This document shows, one piece after another, positions 35,736 through 43,695 of a stretch of DNA of 64,000 nt. The notes under the pieces are model-generated. The model was given only the letters and a program-made list of their open reading frames with translations, ran no database searches and had not been told where the DNA came from. The first letter of the stretch is position 1. Each line of letters begins with the position of its first letter. Location of the stretch: positions 1-64,000 of the forward strand of contig JAWUXZ010000067.1 in assembly GCA_034111085.1 (NCBI GenBank), given 5' to 3'. A program made the translations under genes and the position numbers. Origin of the DNA: Dinoroseobacter sp034111085. Its GTDB lineage: Bacteria; Pseudomonadota; Alphaproteobacteria; Rhodobacterales; Rhodobacteraceae.

Positions 35736-36213
35736 CTTGCGGCACCTCGGGGATGGAGGCGCTGAGATCGGCGCGCCAAGCGTCTAGTTTTGCGGCCAGA
35801 TCAGGGTCGTTCAGCGCCAGAATGCCCGCCGCCATCAGCCCCGCATTGGCAGCACCCGCGGCCCCAATTGCCATGGTCGCAACCGGAAAGCCGCGCGGCA
35901 TTTGCACGATGGAATAGAGGCTATCAACCCCGCTAAGGGCCTTGGTATGCACCGGAACGCCGATCACCGGAATGCGCGTCTTAGACGCCATCATCCCCGG
36001 TAAATGCGCCGCCCCACCTGCGCCTGCGATGATCACTTTCAGGCCGCGATCCACTGCCGTGCGCCCGTAGTCCCACAGGCGGTCTGGCGTGCGATGTGCC
36101 GACACGATCCGCGTTTCATGGGCGATCCCGAGGGCGTCCAAAATTTCTGCGGATGCGCGCATCGTGGACCAGTCTGACTGGCTGCCCATGATGATGCCAA
36201 CTGACACGGTCAT
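35728..36213 (-). CDS. purE: N5-CAIR mutase
   Basis: A 161-residue enzyme that converts N5-CAIR to CAIR. The active-site segment GSQSDWSTM (residues 9-17) and SAHRTPDRL are diagnostic, as is the later AGGAAHLPGM. The ATG at 36213 is chosen because the family N-terminus starts there; an upstream in-frame start at 36267 adds non-family residues. It is the first gene of purE-purK. Confidence 0.94.
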   Translation of the reverse strand: MTVSVGIIMGSQSDWSTMRASAEILDALGIAHETRIVSAHRTPDRLWDYGRTAVDRGLKVIIAGAGGAAHLPGMMASKTRIPVIGVPVHTKALSGVDSLYSIVQMPRGFPVATMAIGAAGAANAGLMAAGILALNDPDLAAKLDAWRADLSASIPEVPQDD

Positions 36214-36288
36214 GGCGGTTCCTACTCTCAAGAAGATGCTCACTATACGCAATGCAGGCTGGGCCACAACGGCGCAGCTTGCATAAAA

Positions 36289-36513
36289 TTAGGCTATGAT
36301 ATCGGGGGTAAGTTCGTCGTCGATCCGGGTGATCCGGTCTTTCAGCGAAAGCTTCTGCTTCTTGAGGCGCTGAAGCGTCAACGCATCGGCTCGGCCGGCT
36401 GCGTGCAGCGCATCAATTGCCTCATCGAGGTCGCGGTGCTCGCGTCTAAGCACCTCTAATTCGATGCTTAGAACTTCCTCATGGCTCATCGTGCCGTTGC
36501 CGTGGGCGTTCAT
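36289..36513 (-). CDS. YdcH family protein (DUF465)
   Basis: A 74-residue, highly charged, alpha-helical protein with a probable coiled coil (residues 15-65) ending in LKKQKLSLKDRI. This matches the YdcH/DUF465 family of unknown function. The ATG at 36513 has AGGAG about nine bases upstream and is preferred to the internal ATG at 36489. It lies 75 bases before purE on the same strand. Confidence 0.78.
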   Translation of the reverse strand: MNAHGNGTMSHEEVLSIELEVLRREHRDLDEAIDALHAAGRADALTLQRLKKQKLSLKDRITRIDDELTPDIIA

Positions 36514-36593
36514 ATGATGGGGCTCCTACCGCGTCCGAGCCTTGTATGTAGGTTGTTCCGAGGGTTCGGAAAAGGGTCTTGTCGCGAACACCT

Positions 36594-36637
36594 CCCTTGC
36601 AGGGTGGGCACCGGCTGCCCATATTTGAGTGCAAGGG
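36594..36637 (+). promoter_or_regulatory. Possible heat-shock promoter and inverted repeat before hsp20
   Basis: CTTGCAG (36596-36602) and CCCATAT (36618-36624), 15 bases apart, resemble an RpoH promoter (CTTGAAA / CCCATNT). The same stretch is framed by a perfect 8-base inverted repeat, CCCTTGCA (36594-36601) and TGCAAGGG (36630-36637), with GGGCA/TGCCC nested inside. It could be promoter plus operator, or an RNA structure. Confidence 0.4.
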
Positions 36638-36701
36638 TCGCCGCATGGGGCCTGAGCATCTGTCGCTTGACGTTCAAGGGCACGCAAAAAGGAGGTTGGC
36701 C

Positions 36702-37118
36702 GTGACGAAAATGGCTCTGGGCGCGCATCCGTTTCTGCTGGGATTTGACCAGCTTGAGCGGTTGGTCGAGCGCACTGCGAAAGCAGGAAATGACGGGTAT
36801 CCCCCTTACAACATTGAACAAATCGGCGAGACACGGTTTCGCATCACACTGGCCTTGGCCGGGTTCGCGGAAAGCGATTTGGCGATCACGTTAGAAGACC
36901 GCCAATTGGTGATCCGAGGCAGACAGACCGATGACAGCGAGGGCCGCGCGTTCTTGCACCGGGGCATTGCCGCGCGCCAGTTTCAGCGCAGTTTTGTGCT
37001 GGCCGATGGGGTCGAAGTCGCTGGGGCTGAGATGGAAAACGGTTTGCTGCATGTCGATCTGCACCGTGCCGTGCCCGACAAAGTTGTCCAAACCATTAAA
37101 ATTAACACCAAAGCCTGA
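36702..37118 (+). CDS. Small heat-shock protein, Hsp20/IbpA family
   Basis: A 138-residue chaperone that holds unfolding proteins. The alpha-crystallin domain spans residues 30-125, with the YNIEQIGETRFRITLALAGF entry (IbpA-like) and AEMENGLLHVDL near residue 110. The start is GTG at 36702, six bases after GGAGG; the ATG at 36711 would be too far from it. A DUF1150 gene follows after 12 bases and is probably co-transcribed. Confidence 0.9.
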   Translation: MTKMALGAHPFLLGFDQLERLVERTAKAGNDGYPPYNIEQIGETRFRITLALAGFAESDLAITLEDRQLVIRGRQTDDSEGRAFLHRGIAARQFQRSFVLADGVEVAGAEMENGLLHVDLHRAVPDKVVQTIKINTKA

Positions 37119-37130
37119 GGGAGTAACGAG

Positions 37131-37358
37131 ATGAACACGCAAACTGAAGTCCACACCAAGGGCACAGACCCGATCGTCTATATTCGCCGGGTCAATGTCG
37201 CGGACCTGCCCGAAGATGTGCAGCTCAAGGCAACCGGGATCGAGCAGCTTTATGCTGTCCATGACGCCGAGGGCAGCCGTATCGCGCTGGTCGGTGACCG
37301 CAAGTTGGCCTTTGTGCTGGCACGCCAACACGACATGACGCCGGTGAGTGCGCACTAG
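37131..37358 (+). CDS. DUF1150 family protein
   Basis: A 75-residue protein with the DUF1150 core (DPIVYIRRVNVADLPEDVQ, then LYAVHDAEGSRIALVGDR). The family is found mainly in alphaproteobacteria and is often next to hsp20; its function is unknown. The gene lies 12 bases after hsp20, preceded by GGGAGTAACGAG, and is followed by a strong terminator. Confidence 0.85.
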   Translation: MNTQTEVHTKGTDPIVYIRRVNVADLPEDVQLKATGIEQLYAVHDAEGSRIALVGDRKLAFVLARQHDMTPVSAH

Positions 37359-37384
37359 ACCCGAATTACCAAAGCCAAAAACGC

Positions 37385-37416
37385 AAAAGCGCGCCCCGAT
37401 TGGAGCGCGCTTTTTT
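37385..37416. terminator. Bidirectional intrinsic terminator
   Basis: AAAAGCGCGC at 37385-37394 pairs with GCGCGCTTTTTT at 37405-37416. It has A-run and T-run flanks on both sides and serves the hsp20-DUF1150 unit and the convergent sulfate-activation gene. Confidence 0.85.
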
Positions 37417-37434
37417 GTAGTTGGCTCCGTCAGG

Positions 37435-39501
37435 TCAGCCCGAAATTAGACCCATGCTTTCCAGCTTCAACAGAACCTGCTGGGCGCAATAATCGACCTC
37501 GGTGCCTTCGGTCTCGACAACGAGTTCGGCAGTGGTCGGTGCCTCGTAAGGGTCCGAAATTCCGGTGAATTCCTTGATCTTACCCTCGCGTGCCAACTGA
37601 TATAGGCCCTTGCGGTCGCGGCGCTCGCATTCCTCGAGGCTGGTCGCAACATGCACCTCAACGAACGCGCCGTAGGCTTCGATCATCTCGCGCACCGAGC
37701 GCCGGGTCGCGGTGTAGGGGGCGATGGGCGCGCAGATGGCAATGCCGCCGTTCTTGGTAATTTCGCTGGCGACATAGCCGATGCGTTGGATGTTGATGTC
37801 GCGGTGTTCTTTCGAGAACCCCAATTCCGACGACAGATGTTTGCGGACGACATCGCCGTCCAGCAGCGTCACCGGGCGTCCGCCCATTTCCATCAACTTG
37901 ACCATCATCGCATTGGCGATAGTGGATTTACCTGACCCCGATAGGCCGGTGAAAAACACCGTGAAGCCTTGCTGGGCGCGGGGTGGCGAGGTGCGACGCA
38001 GCTCTGTGACCACTTGCGGGAAGGAGAACCATTCCGGAATCTCAAGCCCTTCGCGCAGGCGGCGACGCAGCTCGGTGCCCGAGATATTCAGAACCGTGAC
38101 ATTCTCGCGATCGGCAATCTCGTCGGCAGGCTCGTATTGAGCGCGCTCTTGCACATAGACCATGTGCTTAAAGTCGACCATTTCGATGCCCATTTCTTCT
38201 TGATGCAGGCGGAACAGGTCTTGCGCGTCATAGGCCCCGTAGAAATCATCTCCCGCCGAGTTCTGACCGGGACCAGCATGGTCGCGCCCAACGATGAAAT
38301 GAGTGCAGCCGTGGTTCTTGCGGATCAGACCATGCCAGACAGCTTCACGTGGCCCGGCCATACGCATGGCGAGGTTCAGCAGGCTCATGGTGGTCGTGGC
38401 TTGCTGGTATTGGTCGAGCACGGCCTCATAGCAGCGCACGCGCGTAAAATGATCGACATCGCCGGGTTTTGTCAGGCCGACAACGGGATGGATCAGTAGG
38501 TTGGCTTGGGCTTCTTTTGCGGCACGAAAGGTCAGCTCTTGGTGCGCGCGGTGCAGCGGATTGCGGGTTTGGAACGCCACGATCTTGCGCCAGCCGAGTT
38601 TGCGGAAATAGGCGCGCAGCTCGTTTGGGGTGTCGCGGCGGGCGCGGAAATCATAGTGAACGGGTTGCTGGATGCCGGTGATTGTGCCGCCGACATAAAC
38701 GTTGCCTGCGGTGTGGTGCAGGTAATTAACCGCCGGATGGGCCAGATCATCGGCACCGAATACCATTTCGGCCTCGCGGGTCTTGTCGGGGGCGTAGATG
38801 TCGCTGATCGACAGGGTTGCAAGGATCATACCCTCAGCGTCACGCAGCGCGATATCTTGGCCTGCCGCAATTTTGCCCGCGAAACCCTCGGACACATCAA
38901 GCGTGATCGGCATCGGCCACAGGGTGCCGTCGGCCAGGCGCATGTTTTCGACAACGCCTTCGTAATCGTCCTTGCCCAGAAAGCCCGTCAGCGGGTTGAA
39001 GCCACCGTTCATAAGCAGTTCCAGATCGCAGGTCTGGCGCGCGGTCAGGTCCCATGACGTCAGCTCGGCGGCTTCTTTTTTCAGTTTCTGGGCGCTGTCA
39101 TAAGAGACATAAAGCTCAGGGATCGGGGTCAGGTTTGGGGAAAGCATCGTCGTCGTCCTGTTTTGGGGGCCGAGCAGGCCGCTGCTGCGACCCGTTAATT
39201 CAGCGTGGAGTGCGTCATATTCGGCGCGTTTTCGGGCGAGAAAGCGATTGGTCAGGCGGGCCTTTTCCGCCGCCCCTCGGGGGGTGAGGGCATAGGCAAA
39301 CCGCGCACGGCTATCGGGGCCACTGCGGTCGCCAACGGTGATGAAGCCCGTGTTCGTGACTGCGCGCAGGGCTTTGTTCAGCCACCCAAGGCTGACGCCA
39401 ATAGCCTCAGCCGTTGCGCGTTGGCTGGCACCGGGTTGGGTGTCGAGCTGGCGCAGCAGTCGAAACATCAGCTCTTCATCAAGGGTGGCGGTGGTTGTCA
39501 T
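37435..39501 (-). CDS. MarR-like domain fused in frame to sulfate adenylyltransferase/APS kinase
   Basis: One uninterrupted frame of 688 codons. Residues 1-105 resemble the EPS-associated MarR-type winged helix (EELMFRLLRQLDTQPGASQR, then FLARKRAEYDALHAEL). After a short linker, residue 119 is Met at 39147, preceded by AGGA. From there a complete 570-residue bifunctional enzyme follows: sulfate adenylyltransferase with QTRNPLHRAHQEL, then APS kinase with Walker A GLSGSGKST. The pair converts sulfate to APS and PAPS. Either a real fusion is made, or translation restarts at 39147; the 570-residue product alone has family length. Confidence 0.85.
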   Translation of the reverse strand: MTTTATLDEELMFRLLRQLDTQPGASQRATAEAIGVSLGWLNKALRAVTNTGFITVGDRSGPDSRARFAYALTPRGAAEKARLTNRFLARKRAEYDALHAELTGRSSGLLGPQNRTTTMLSPNLTPIPELYVSYDSAQKLKKEAAELTSWDLTARQTCDLELLMNGGFNPLTGFLGKDDYEGVVENMRLADGTLWPMPITLDVSEGFAGKIAAGQDIALRDAEGMILATLSISDIYAPDKTREAEMVFGADDLAHPAVNYLHHTAGNVYVGGTITGIQQPVHYDFRARRDTPNELRAYFRKLGWRKIVAFQTRNPLHRAHQELTFRAAKEAQANLLIHPVVGLTKPGDVDHFTRVRCYEAVLDQYQQATTTMSLLNLAMRMAGPREAVWHGLIRKNHGCTHFIVGRDHAGPGQNSAGDDFYGAYDAQDLFRLHQEEMGIEMVDFKHMVYVQERAQYEPADEIADRENVTVLNISGTELRRRLREGLEIPEWFSFPQVVTELRRTSPPRAQQGFTVFFTGLSGSGKSTIANAMMVKLMEMGGRPVTLLDGDVVRKHLSSELGFSKEHRDINIQRIGYVASEITKNGGIAICAPIAPYTATRRSVREMIEAYGAFVEVHVATSLEECERRDRKGLYQLAREGKIKEFTGISDPYEAPTTAELVVETEGTEVDYCAQQVLLKLESMGLISG

Positions 39502-39527
39502 GAGATCGGCGTTCAGGCTCTATGTGT

Positions 39528-39541
39528 GTTCATGCGTGAAC
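39528..39541. promoter_or_regulatory. Palindrome GTTCA-N4-TGAAC upstream of the MarR/SAT gene
   Basis: GTTCATGCGTGAAC is a perfect 5-base-arm palindrome 26 bases upstream of the ATG at 39501. Its position near a promoter fits an operator, possibly bound by the MarR-like domain encoded just downstream. Direct binding is inference. Confidence 0.4.
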
Positions 39542-39630
39542 GCTTCGCATATTCTGACGCCCCCGCATAGAGGCATTGCGCCGCGCCCCTGCGGTTAAGT
39601 GGTTCAAATGTGACTTAAATGCCCAACATA

Positions 39631-39658
39631 AAAGGCCGCCCCGATCGGAGCGGCCTTT
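39631..39658 (-). terminator. Terminator after trxB
   Basis: AAAGGCCGC (39631-39639) pairs with GCGGCCTTT (39650-39658). It lies 22 bases beyond the trxB stop on the minus strand, in the gap before the MarR/SAT promoter. Confidence 0.75.
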
Positions 39659-39679
39659 AATTTGTGATGTAGGAGAGGT

Positions 39680-40657
39680 CTATTCTGCGGCTTGCGCAGT
39701 CACGTCTTCTTCGTGCTCGGACAAAAACTTCTCGGCGTCCAGCGCTGCCATGCAGCCCATGCCCGCGCTCGTGACGGCTTGGCGGTATATATGGTCGGTC
39801 AGATCGCCTGCCGCAAACACACCGGGGATTGATGTGCGGGTCGTGCCGGGCGCCACTTTAACATAGCCGCCATTGTGCATCTCAAGGCTATCTTTGACCA
39901 ATTCCGTCGCAGGCGCGTGGCCGATTGCGACGAAGAAACCACTGCACGCCACATCTTGGGTCTCGCCGGTTTTGACGTGCTTCAGGCGCACAGCCTCAAC
40001 CCCGCGCGGGTCCGTGCTGCCCAAAACTTCGTCAATCCCGTGATCCCAGATCACCTCGATCTTTGGGTTCTTGAACAGACGATCTTGCATGATTTTCTCG
40101 GCGCGCAAGCTGTCGCGGCGGTGCACCAGCGTGACCTTGGAGGCGAAGTTTGTCAAAAACAACGCTTCCTCTACAGCCGTGTTGCCACCGCCCACAACGA
40201 CGATCTCTTTACCTCGAAAGAAGAAACCGTCGCAGGTCGCACAGGCCGAAACGCCGAAACCCTTGAAATGTTCCTCAGACGGCAAGCCCAGCCATTTGGC
40301 CTGCGCCCCGGTTGCAAGGATCAGCGCGTCGGCGGTGTAAGTCGTGCCGCTATCGCCATGGGCTTGGAACGGACGCTTGGTCAGGTCGAGGCTGTTGATA
40401 TGGTCGCCAATAATCTCGGTCCCCATCTCGCGCGCATGCTCTTCCATCCGAACCATCAGGTCCGGCCCCATCACGCTGGCATCGCCGGGCCAGTTTTCGA
40501 CATCAGTGGTGATGGTTAACTGGCCGCCGGGCTGGATGCCTTGGACGAGGATAGGGTTCAGCATCGCGCGCGCACCGTAGACCGCAGCGGTATAGCCCGC
40601 GGGGCCGGAGCCGATGATAAGAAGGCGAGTGTGGCGGGTGGCAGCAGCGTCAGTCAT
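39680..40657 (-). CDS. trxB: Thioredoxin-disulfide reductase
   Basis: A 325-residue FAD enzyme that passes electrons from NADPH to thioredoxin. The FAD motif is IIGSGPAGYTAA (residues 14-25), the redox disulfide is CATC (Cys139 and Cys142), and the NADPH motif is VVVGGGNTAVEEAL. The C-terminal GVFAAGDLTDHIYRQ is also typical. The ATG at 40657 is chosen because the family N-terminus starts there. It is divergent from an Lrp-type regulator. Confidence 0.94.
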   Translation of the reverse strand: MTDAAATRHTRLLIIGSGPAGYTAAVYGARAMLNPILVQGIQPGGQLTITTDVENWPGDASVMGPDLMVRMEEHAREMGTEIIGDHINSLDLTKRPFQAHGDSGTTYTADALILATGAQAKWLGLPSEEHFKGFGVSACATCDGFFFRGKEIVVVGGGNTAVEEALFLTNFASKVTLVHRRDSLRAEKIMQDRLFKNPKIEVIWDHGIDEVLGSTDPRGVEAVRLKHVKTGETQDVACSGFFVAIGHAPATELVKDSLEMHNGGYVKVAPGTTRTSIPGVFAAGDLTDHIYRQAVTSAGMGCMAALDAEKFLSEHEEDVTAQAAE

Positions 40658-40861
40658 GGCGGATCCGGGGTTGCGGTAAGGAAAGCTACATATATCCGCG
40701 ATGACCCGGCGATAAAAGGGAGCGGTCGGAATTATCAGCAAGCCTTGTGTTAGCGCTATTTCGGACGATAGCGTTTTTTTCTTGCTCGTTCGTGAAATAT
40801 TATTGCGCAGTGAGGGGCGTCCGCATAAGGTCGTGCCGCGAGCAGGAGAGGACGTCCATTC

Positions 40862-41362
40862 ATGCCGGGTTCACGTTTAGACGAGATCGACCGTAAGATT
40901 CTGGCTGAATTGCAGGCCGATGGCCGCATGACCAATGTCGAATTGGCCAAACGCGTCGGTATATCTGCGCCGCCCTGCCTGCGCCGTGTGCGCACGTTGG
41001 AAGAACAGGGCTTTATCAACGGCTATTACGCGCGGGTTGATGCCCGAAATCTTGGGTTTGAGGTGCAGGTGTTCGCGCTTGTCGGGCTGAACTCGCAGGC
41101 CGAGGCGGACCTTTCCGCGTTCGAGGCGCGCTGCCGCGAATGGCCGCTGGTGCGTGAGTGCCATATGCTGAACGGCGAGATCGACTTTATCCTGAAATGC
41201 GTCGCGCCTGACCTCAGCAGCTTTCAGAGCTTTCTGACTGAGCACCTGACGTCTGCCCCAAATGTCGCGAGCGTCAAGACATCTTTGGTAATTCGTGGCA
41301 GCAAGAACGAGCCAGGCGTGCCGTTTGAGGTGTTAGAGGCGCGTTTGGCCCAGAAAGCCTAG
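40862..41362 (+). CDS. Lrp/AsnC family transcriptional regulator
   Basis: A 166-residue regulator. Residues 5-65 form the AsnC winged helix (LDEIDRKILAELQADGRMTNVELAKRVG). A RAM ligand-binding domain follows (VQVFALVGLNSQAEAD to VKTSLVI). The effector is probably an amino acid. The ATG at 40862 follows AGGAGAGGA. The gene is divergent from trxB, a linkage common in Rhodobacterales, so it may regulate trxB, though that is inference. Confidence 0.88.
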   Translation: MPGSRLDEIDRKILAELQADGRMTNVELAKRVGISAPPCLRRVRTLEEQGFINGYYARVDARNLGFEVQVFALVGLNSQAEADLSAFEARCREWPLVRECHMLNGEIDFILKCVAPDLSSFQSFLTEHLTSAPNVASVKTSLVIRGSKNEPGVPFEVLEARLAQKA

Positions 41363-41365
41363 ACC

Positions 41366-42046
41366 CTAAGCCACACGTACCTCGTGCATGGTGCGCTCGC
41401 CTCCGGGCAACATACTCTGCATCACGCCTTGGACGAGGGGATCTTGGCTCTCCATCCATGATCCCAGCGCAAAACCGGGTACGCCGAGGCCATTGGCGAT
41501 CAGTTGCCCACCGTGCTTGTCACACACCAGTTGGAATAAGCGCACAGGGCCGGGAGGGGTCACAGGCAAGACCTGCTCATAATCCACCAAATCTGAGGCC
41601 ATGCCGTGACCTGTGATTTGGGCGCGTGCGCCAAGGATCAGATCGCGCGCAGGACGCGCATAGCCGAAGCGGTCAGGTAGGATACGCATCATTGGGGCCG
41701 CGCCATCTTCAAACAGCCTGCGTGACATTTGTGGTGTCAGATCCATCATGCCGACCCAAAGAACCTGTGTGGGCCCACCATCCATCATCCGCAACTCGTC
41801 GCCCGGCTCAATATCCTCGACAGCAATGCCGGGGCCCGAGGGCGTGGCGAACTCGGTGCCATGACTATAGGCGGCAAAGGCCGTTAGCAGTTCGGGAACG
41901 ATGGGGATCGTGCGGGCGATCCGACGCAAGGCGGGTCCAACCCGGCAGCAGCTTTCAACTCGTGCCTGCGCGAGAGGGGCGCGCGTGCCAGAGGGAGCAT
42001 AAGCAACAGCTGAAAGTGCTGCCGGGTTTGGGACCATAGGAGCCAT
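41366..42046 (-). CDS. Hint-domain (Hint_2-like) protein lacking the first Cys
   Basis: A 226-residue protein. Residues 59-175 match the Hedgehog/intein-like Hint fold of the Hint_2 type: HGTEFATPSGPGIAVEDIEPGDEL, TQVLWVG and the DLILGARAQITG block. The usual Cys at the domain start (C-x3-G-T) is Ala59 here, so self-cleavage is not expected. There is no obvious signal peptide. Many Rhodobacterales carry such stand-alone Hint proteins of unknown role. It is convergent with the Lrp gene, with a 3-base gap. Confidence 0.75.
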   Translation of the reverse strand: MAPMVPNPAALSAVAYAPSGTRAPLAQARVESCCRVGPALRRIARTIPIVPELLTAFAAYSHGTEFATPSGPGIAVEDIEPGDELRMMDGGPTQVLWVGMMDLTPQMSRRLFEDGAAPMMRILPDRFGYARPARDLILGARAQITGHGMASDLVDYEQVLPVTPPGPVRLFQLVCDKHGGQLIANGLGVPGFALGSWMESQDPLVQGVMQSMLPGGERTMHEVRVA

Positions 42047-42401
42047 AAGCTCGTCCTTTCAGGACTGCGTCGGCCCCCACCGCTTGCAGAACACGCTCTT
42101 GATGGCCGCAATTGAGACACCTGTCAAAATCTTGGTGTATTTGACCCCAAATGCGGAACAAGTGCGGCAGTGCAGAGCGGGATTGTGCGCAGGATAGGAA
42201 CGATGGGGGTGTTTTGGGCGCAGATTGGGCAACGAATCACATCAGCGGATGTCATGGGCTGTGTCACGCTAAAGGGCGTGCCGACCTCTGGGCTCGCGGC
42301 GGCTGTTTCCAGCGCGGCCTCAAGGGCATCACGCGAGTGGACTTCGGATGGTTCTGGGGCGCAAATCGTGCGCCGCCGTCCCAGCTTTTTGGACAAAAAA
42401 A
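42047..42401. other. 355 bases without a clear gene; possible broken zinc-ribbon sequence
   Basis: No frame has a good start. On the minus strand one frame (to 42124) carries RCPICAQ, and a second frame (from 42161) carries CLNCGHQERVL. A frameshift near 42130-42160 would join them into a two-knuckle zinc-ribbon-like protein. This is weak evidence and the region may simply be non-coding. Confidence 0.3.
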
Positions 42402-42423
42402 GACGCGCCTGGCAGGGCGCGTC
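42402..42423 (-). terminator. Intrinsic terminator
   Basis: GACGCGCC (42402-42409) pairs with GGCGCGTC (42416-42423). On the minus strand the stem is followed by a seven-T run. It ends the transcript of the small gene at 42503-42652. Confidence 0.8.
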
Positions 42424-42502
42424 ATCTTTCTGGTGGTAGTTTAGCAGACCTTACGGAGAAAGATCAGGTTCCGGCGGCGGGCAACGCCCTGCCGGTGAAT
42501 GG

Positions 42503-42652
42503 TCACGCTGTTTTCAGCTTGGTGTTGGCAGTGAGCTGTGCAGTCTCACGCACCCATGATGGACGGCGATTGCCGCGTTCATAGGGCATTTTGACAGCAG
42601 TCTTGTCAGCCTCTGCGATGACCGATTTCAGCCAACGCGGTGTTTTACGCAT
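42503..42652 (-). CDS. Small conserved-looking basic protein, 49 residues
   Basis: An ATG at 42652 with AAGGAG seven bases upstream opens a 49-codon frame. The product starts MRKTPRWLKSVIAEADKT and contains MPYERGNRRPSW. It is basic and has no signal or membrane segment. A strong terminator follows 80 bases later, so this is a complete small transcription unit. I do not know a function. Similar short proteins with an M-x-KTPRW start seem to recur in Rhodobacterales, but I have not checked. Confidence 0.7.
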   Translation of the reverse strand: MRKTPRWLKSVIAEADKTAVKMPYERGNRRPSWVRETAQLTANTKLKTA

Positions 42653-42936
42653 TGTTCACTCCTTAACTGCTTGCCCCCCCGGACAAGCAACGGACCCGAA
42701 ACATAGGTCCAATGGGTACGGTACACACTGCCCATCAGGTGTGGATCGGCAGTCCGTTGGGTATGAAGGGGCAATGCGGCGGGTTTGGGACATGGGTGCG
42801 GTTCTTGCGCGAAACTGTACGCATTATGAACGTTCTGGAAACAGTTTGTTGAGGCCAATTTCACTGAGATTTTCGGCAAATTAACGGAAAAGTCGTGCCT
42901 ATTCGCAGTCAGATTGGGGCGATTATGTGGCGCGGG

Positions 42937-43695
42937 CTAGAGCCGAATGGTCGAGATTAGTCGCCCATAGTCGGCTTCACCCCGGTGCGTTGCCCGGCGG
43001 TAGGAATAGAATCTATCCGCGTCCGCATAGGTGCAATGCCCGGTCGATTCGGCATGGCCCACACCCGCCGCGCGCAAACGGTGCAGCCCGTAGGAGATCA
43101 GATCAAACTGCATCCGCCCTTCCGAGCCGGCCCCAAAGAAGCGACTGTTATCAAGGTCTTCCTCAAGAAAACGGTCAAGAAATTCGGGCCCAACCTCATA
43201 GGCCTTCTGGCTGATCGATGGCCCAATCACAGCCGTGGTGTTGGCTCGATTTGCTCCAAGCGCTTCCATCGCGCTCAGCGTAGCCTCCAGAACTCCGCCT
43301 TGCGCACCTTTCCAGCCCGCATGGGCCGCCCCGACGACACCTGCTTTGGCATCGGCAAACAGCACCGGCTGGCAGTCGGCGGTCAAGATGCCCAGAACGA
43401 TGCCTGGCGTAGCGGTGACGATGCCGTCGGCCTCTGGTGTTGCGTCCTCAAACGGTCCCGAAACGGGCAGCACAATCGCCGAGTGTGTTTGATAGACCGT
43501 GATCAGATCGCCGTACGCAGCGCCCATATGGGTGGCAACCCGCGCTCTGTTGGTTCGTACGGCGTCGGCCTGATCTGATGAGCCCGCCCCGCAATTTAGC
43601 CCCGTAAATACACCCGAGGACGCCCCGCCCTTTCGGGTGAAGAACCCGTGGCGTACAGCGCTCAGCGCGTCTGAGGTTAAAACCTGCAAGGTCAT
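42937..43695 (-). CDS. pgeF: Peptidoglycan editing factor PgeF (multicopper-laccase-like domain)
   Basis: A 252-residue protein of the YfiH/PgeF family. These hydrolyse misincorporated amino acids on UDP-MurNAc or act as purine nucleoside enzymes. The metal-binding Cys and His pattern is visible as TADCQPVLFAD near residue 105 and GAAHAGWKGAQGGVLEA near 125, after TVYQTHSA. The start overlaps the MidA-family stop by four bases, placing it last in an lgt-midA-pgeF operon. Confidence 0.88.
   Translation of the reverse strand: MTLQVLTSDALSAVRHGFFTRKGGASSGVFTGLNCGAGSSDQADAVRTNRARVATHMGAAYGDLITVYQTHSAIVLPVSGPFEDATPEADGIVTATPGIVLGILTADCQPVLFADAKAGVVGAAHAGWKGAQGGVLEATLSAMEALGANRANTTAVIGPSISQKAYEVGPEFLDRFLEEDLDNSRFFGAGSEGRMQFDLISYGLHRLRAAGVGHAESTGHCTYADADRFYSYRRATHRGEADYGRLISTIRL

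Noticed and set aside
37435..39501. A simple annotation as Sat/CysC alone starting at 39147
   Set aside because: The upstream 118 codons are a recognisable MarR-like domain in the same frame, so the full frame is reported with the alternative start noted.
42170..42439. An 89-codon plus-strand frame
   Set aside because: It runs through a minus-strand terminator and shows no start signal or domain.
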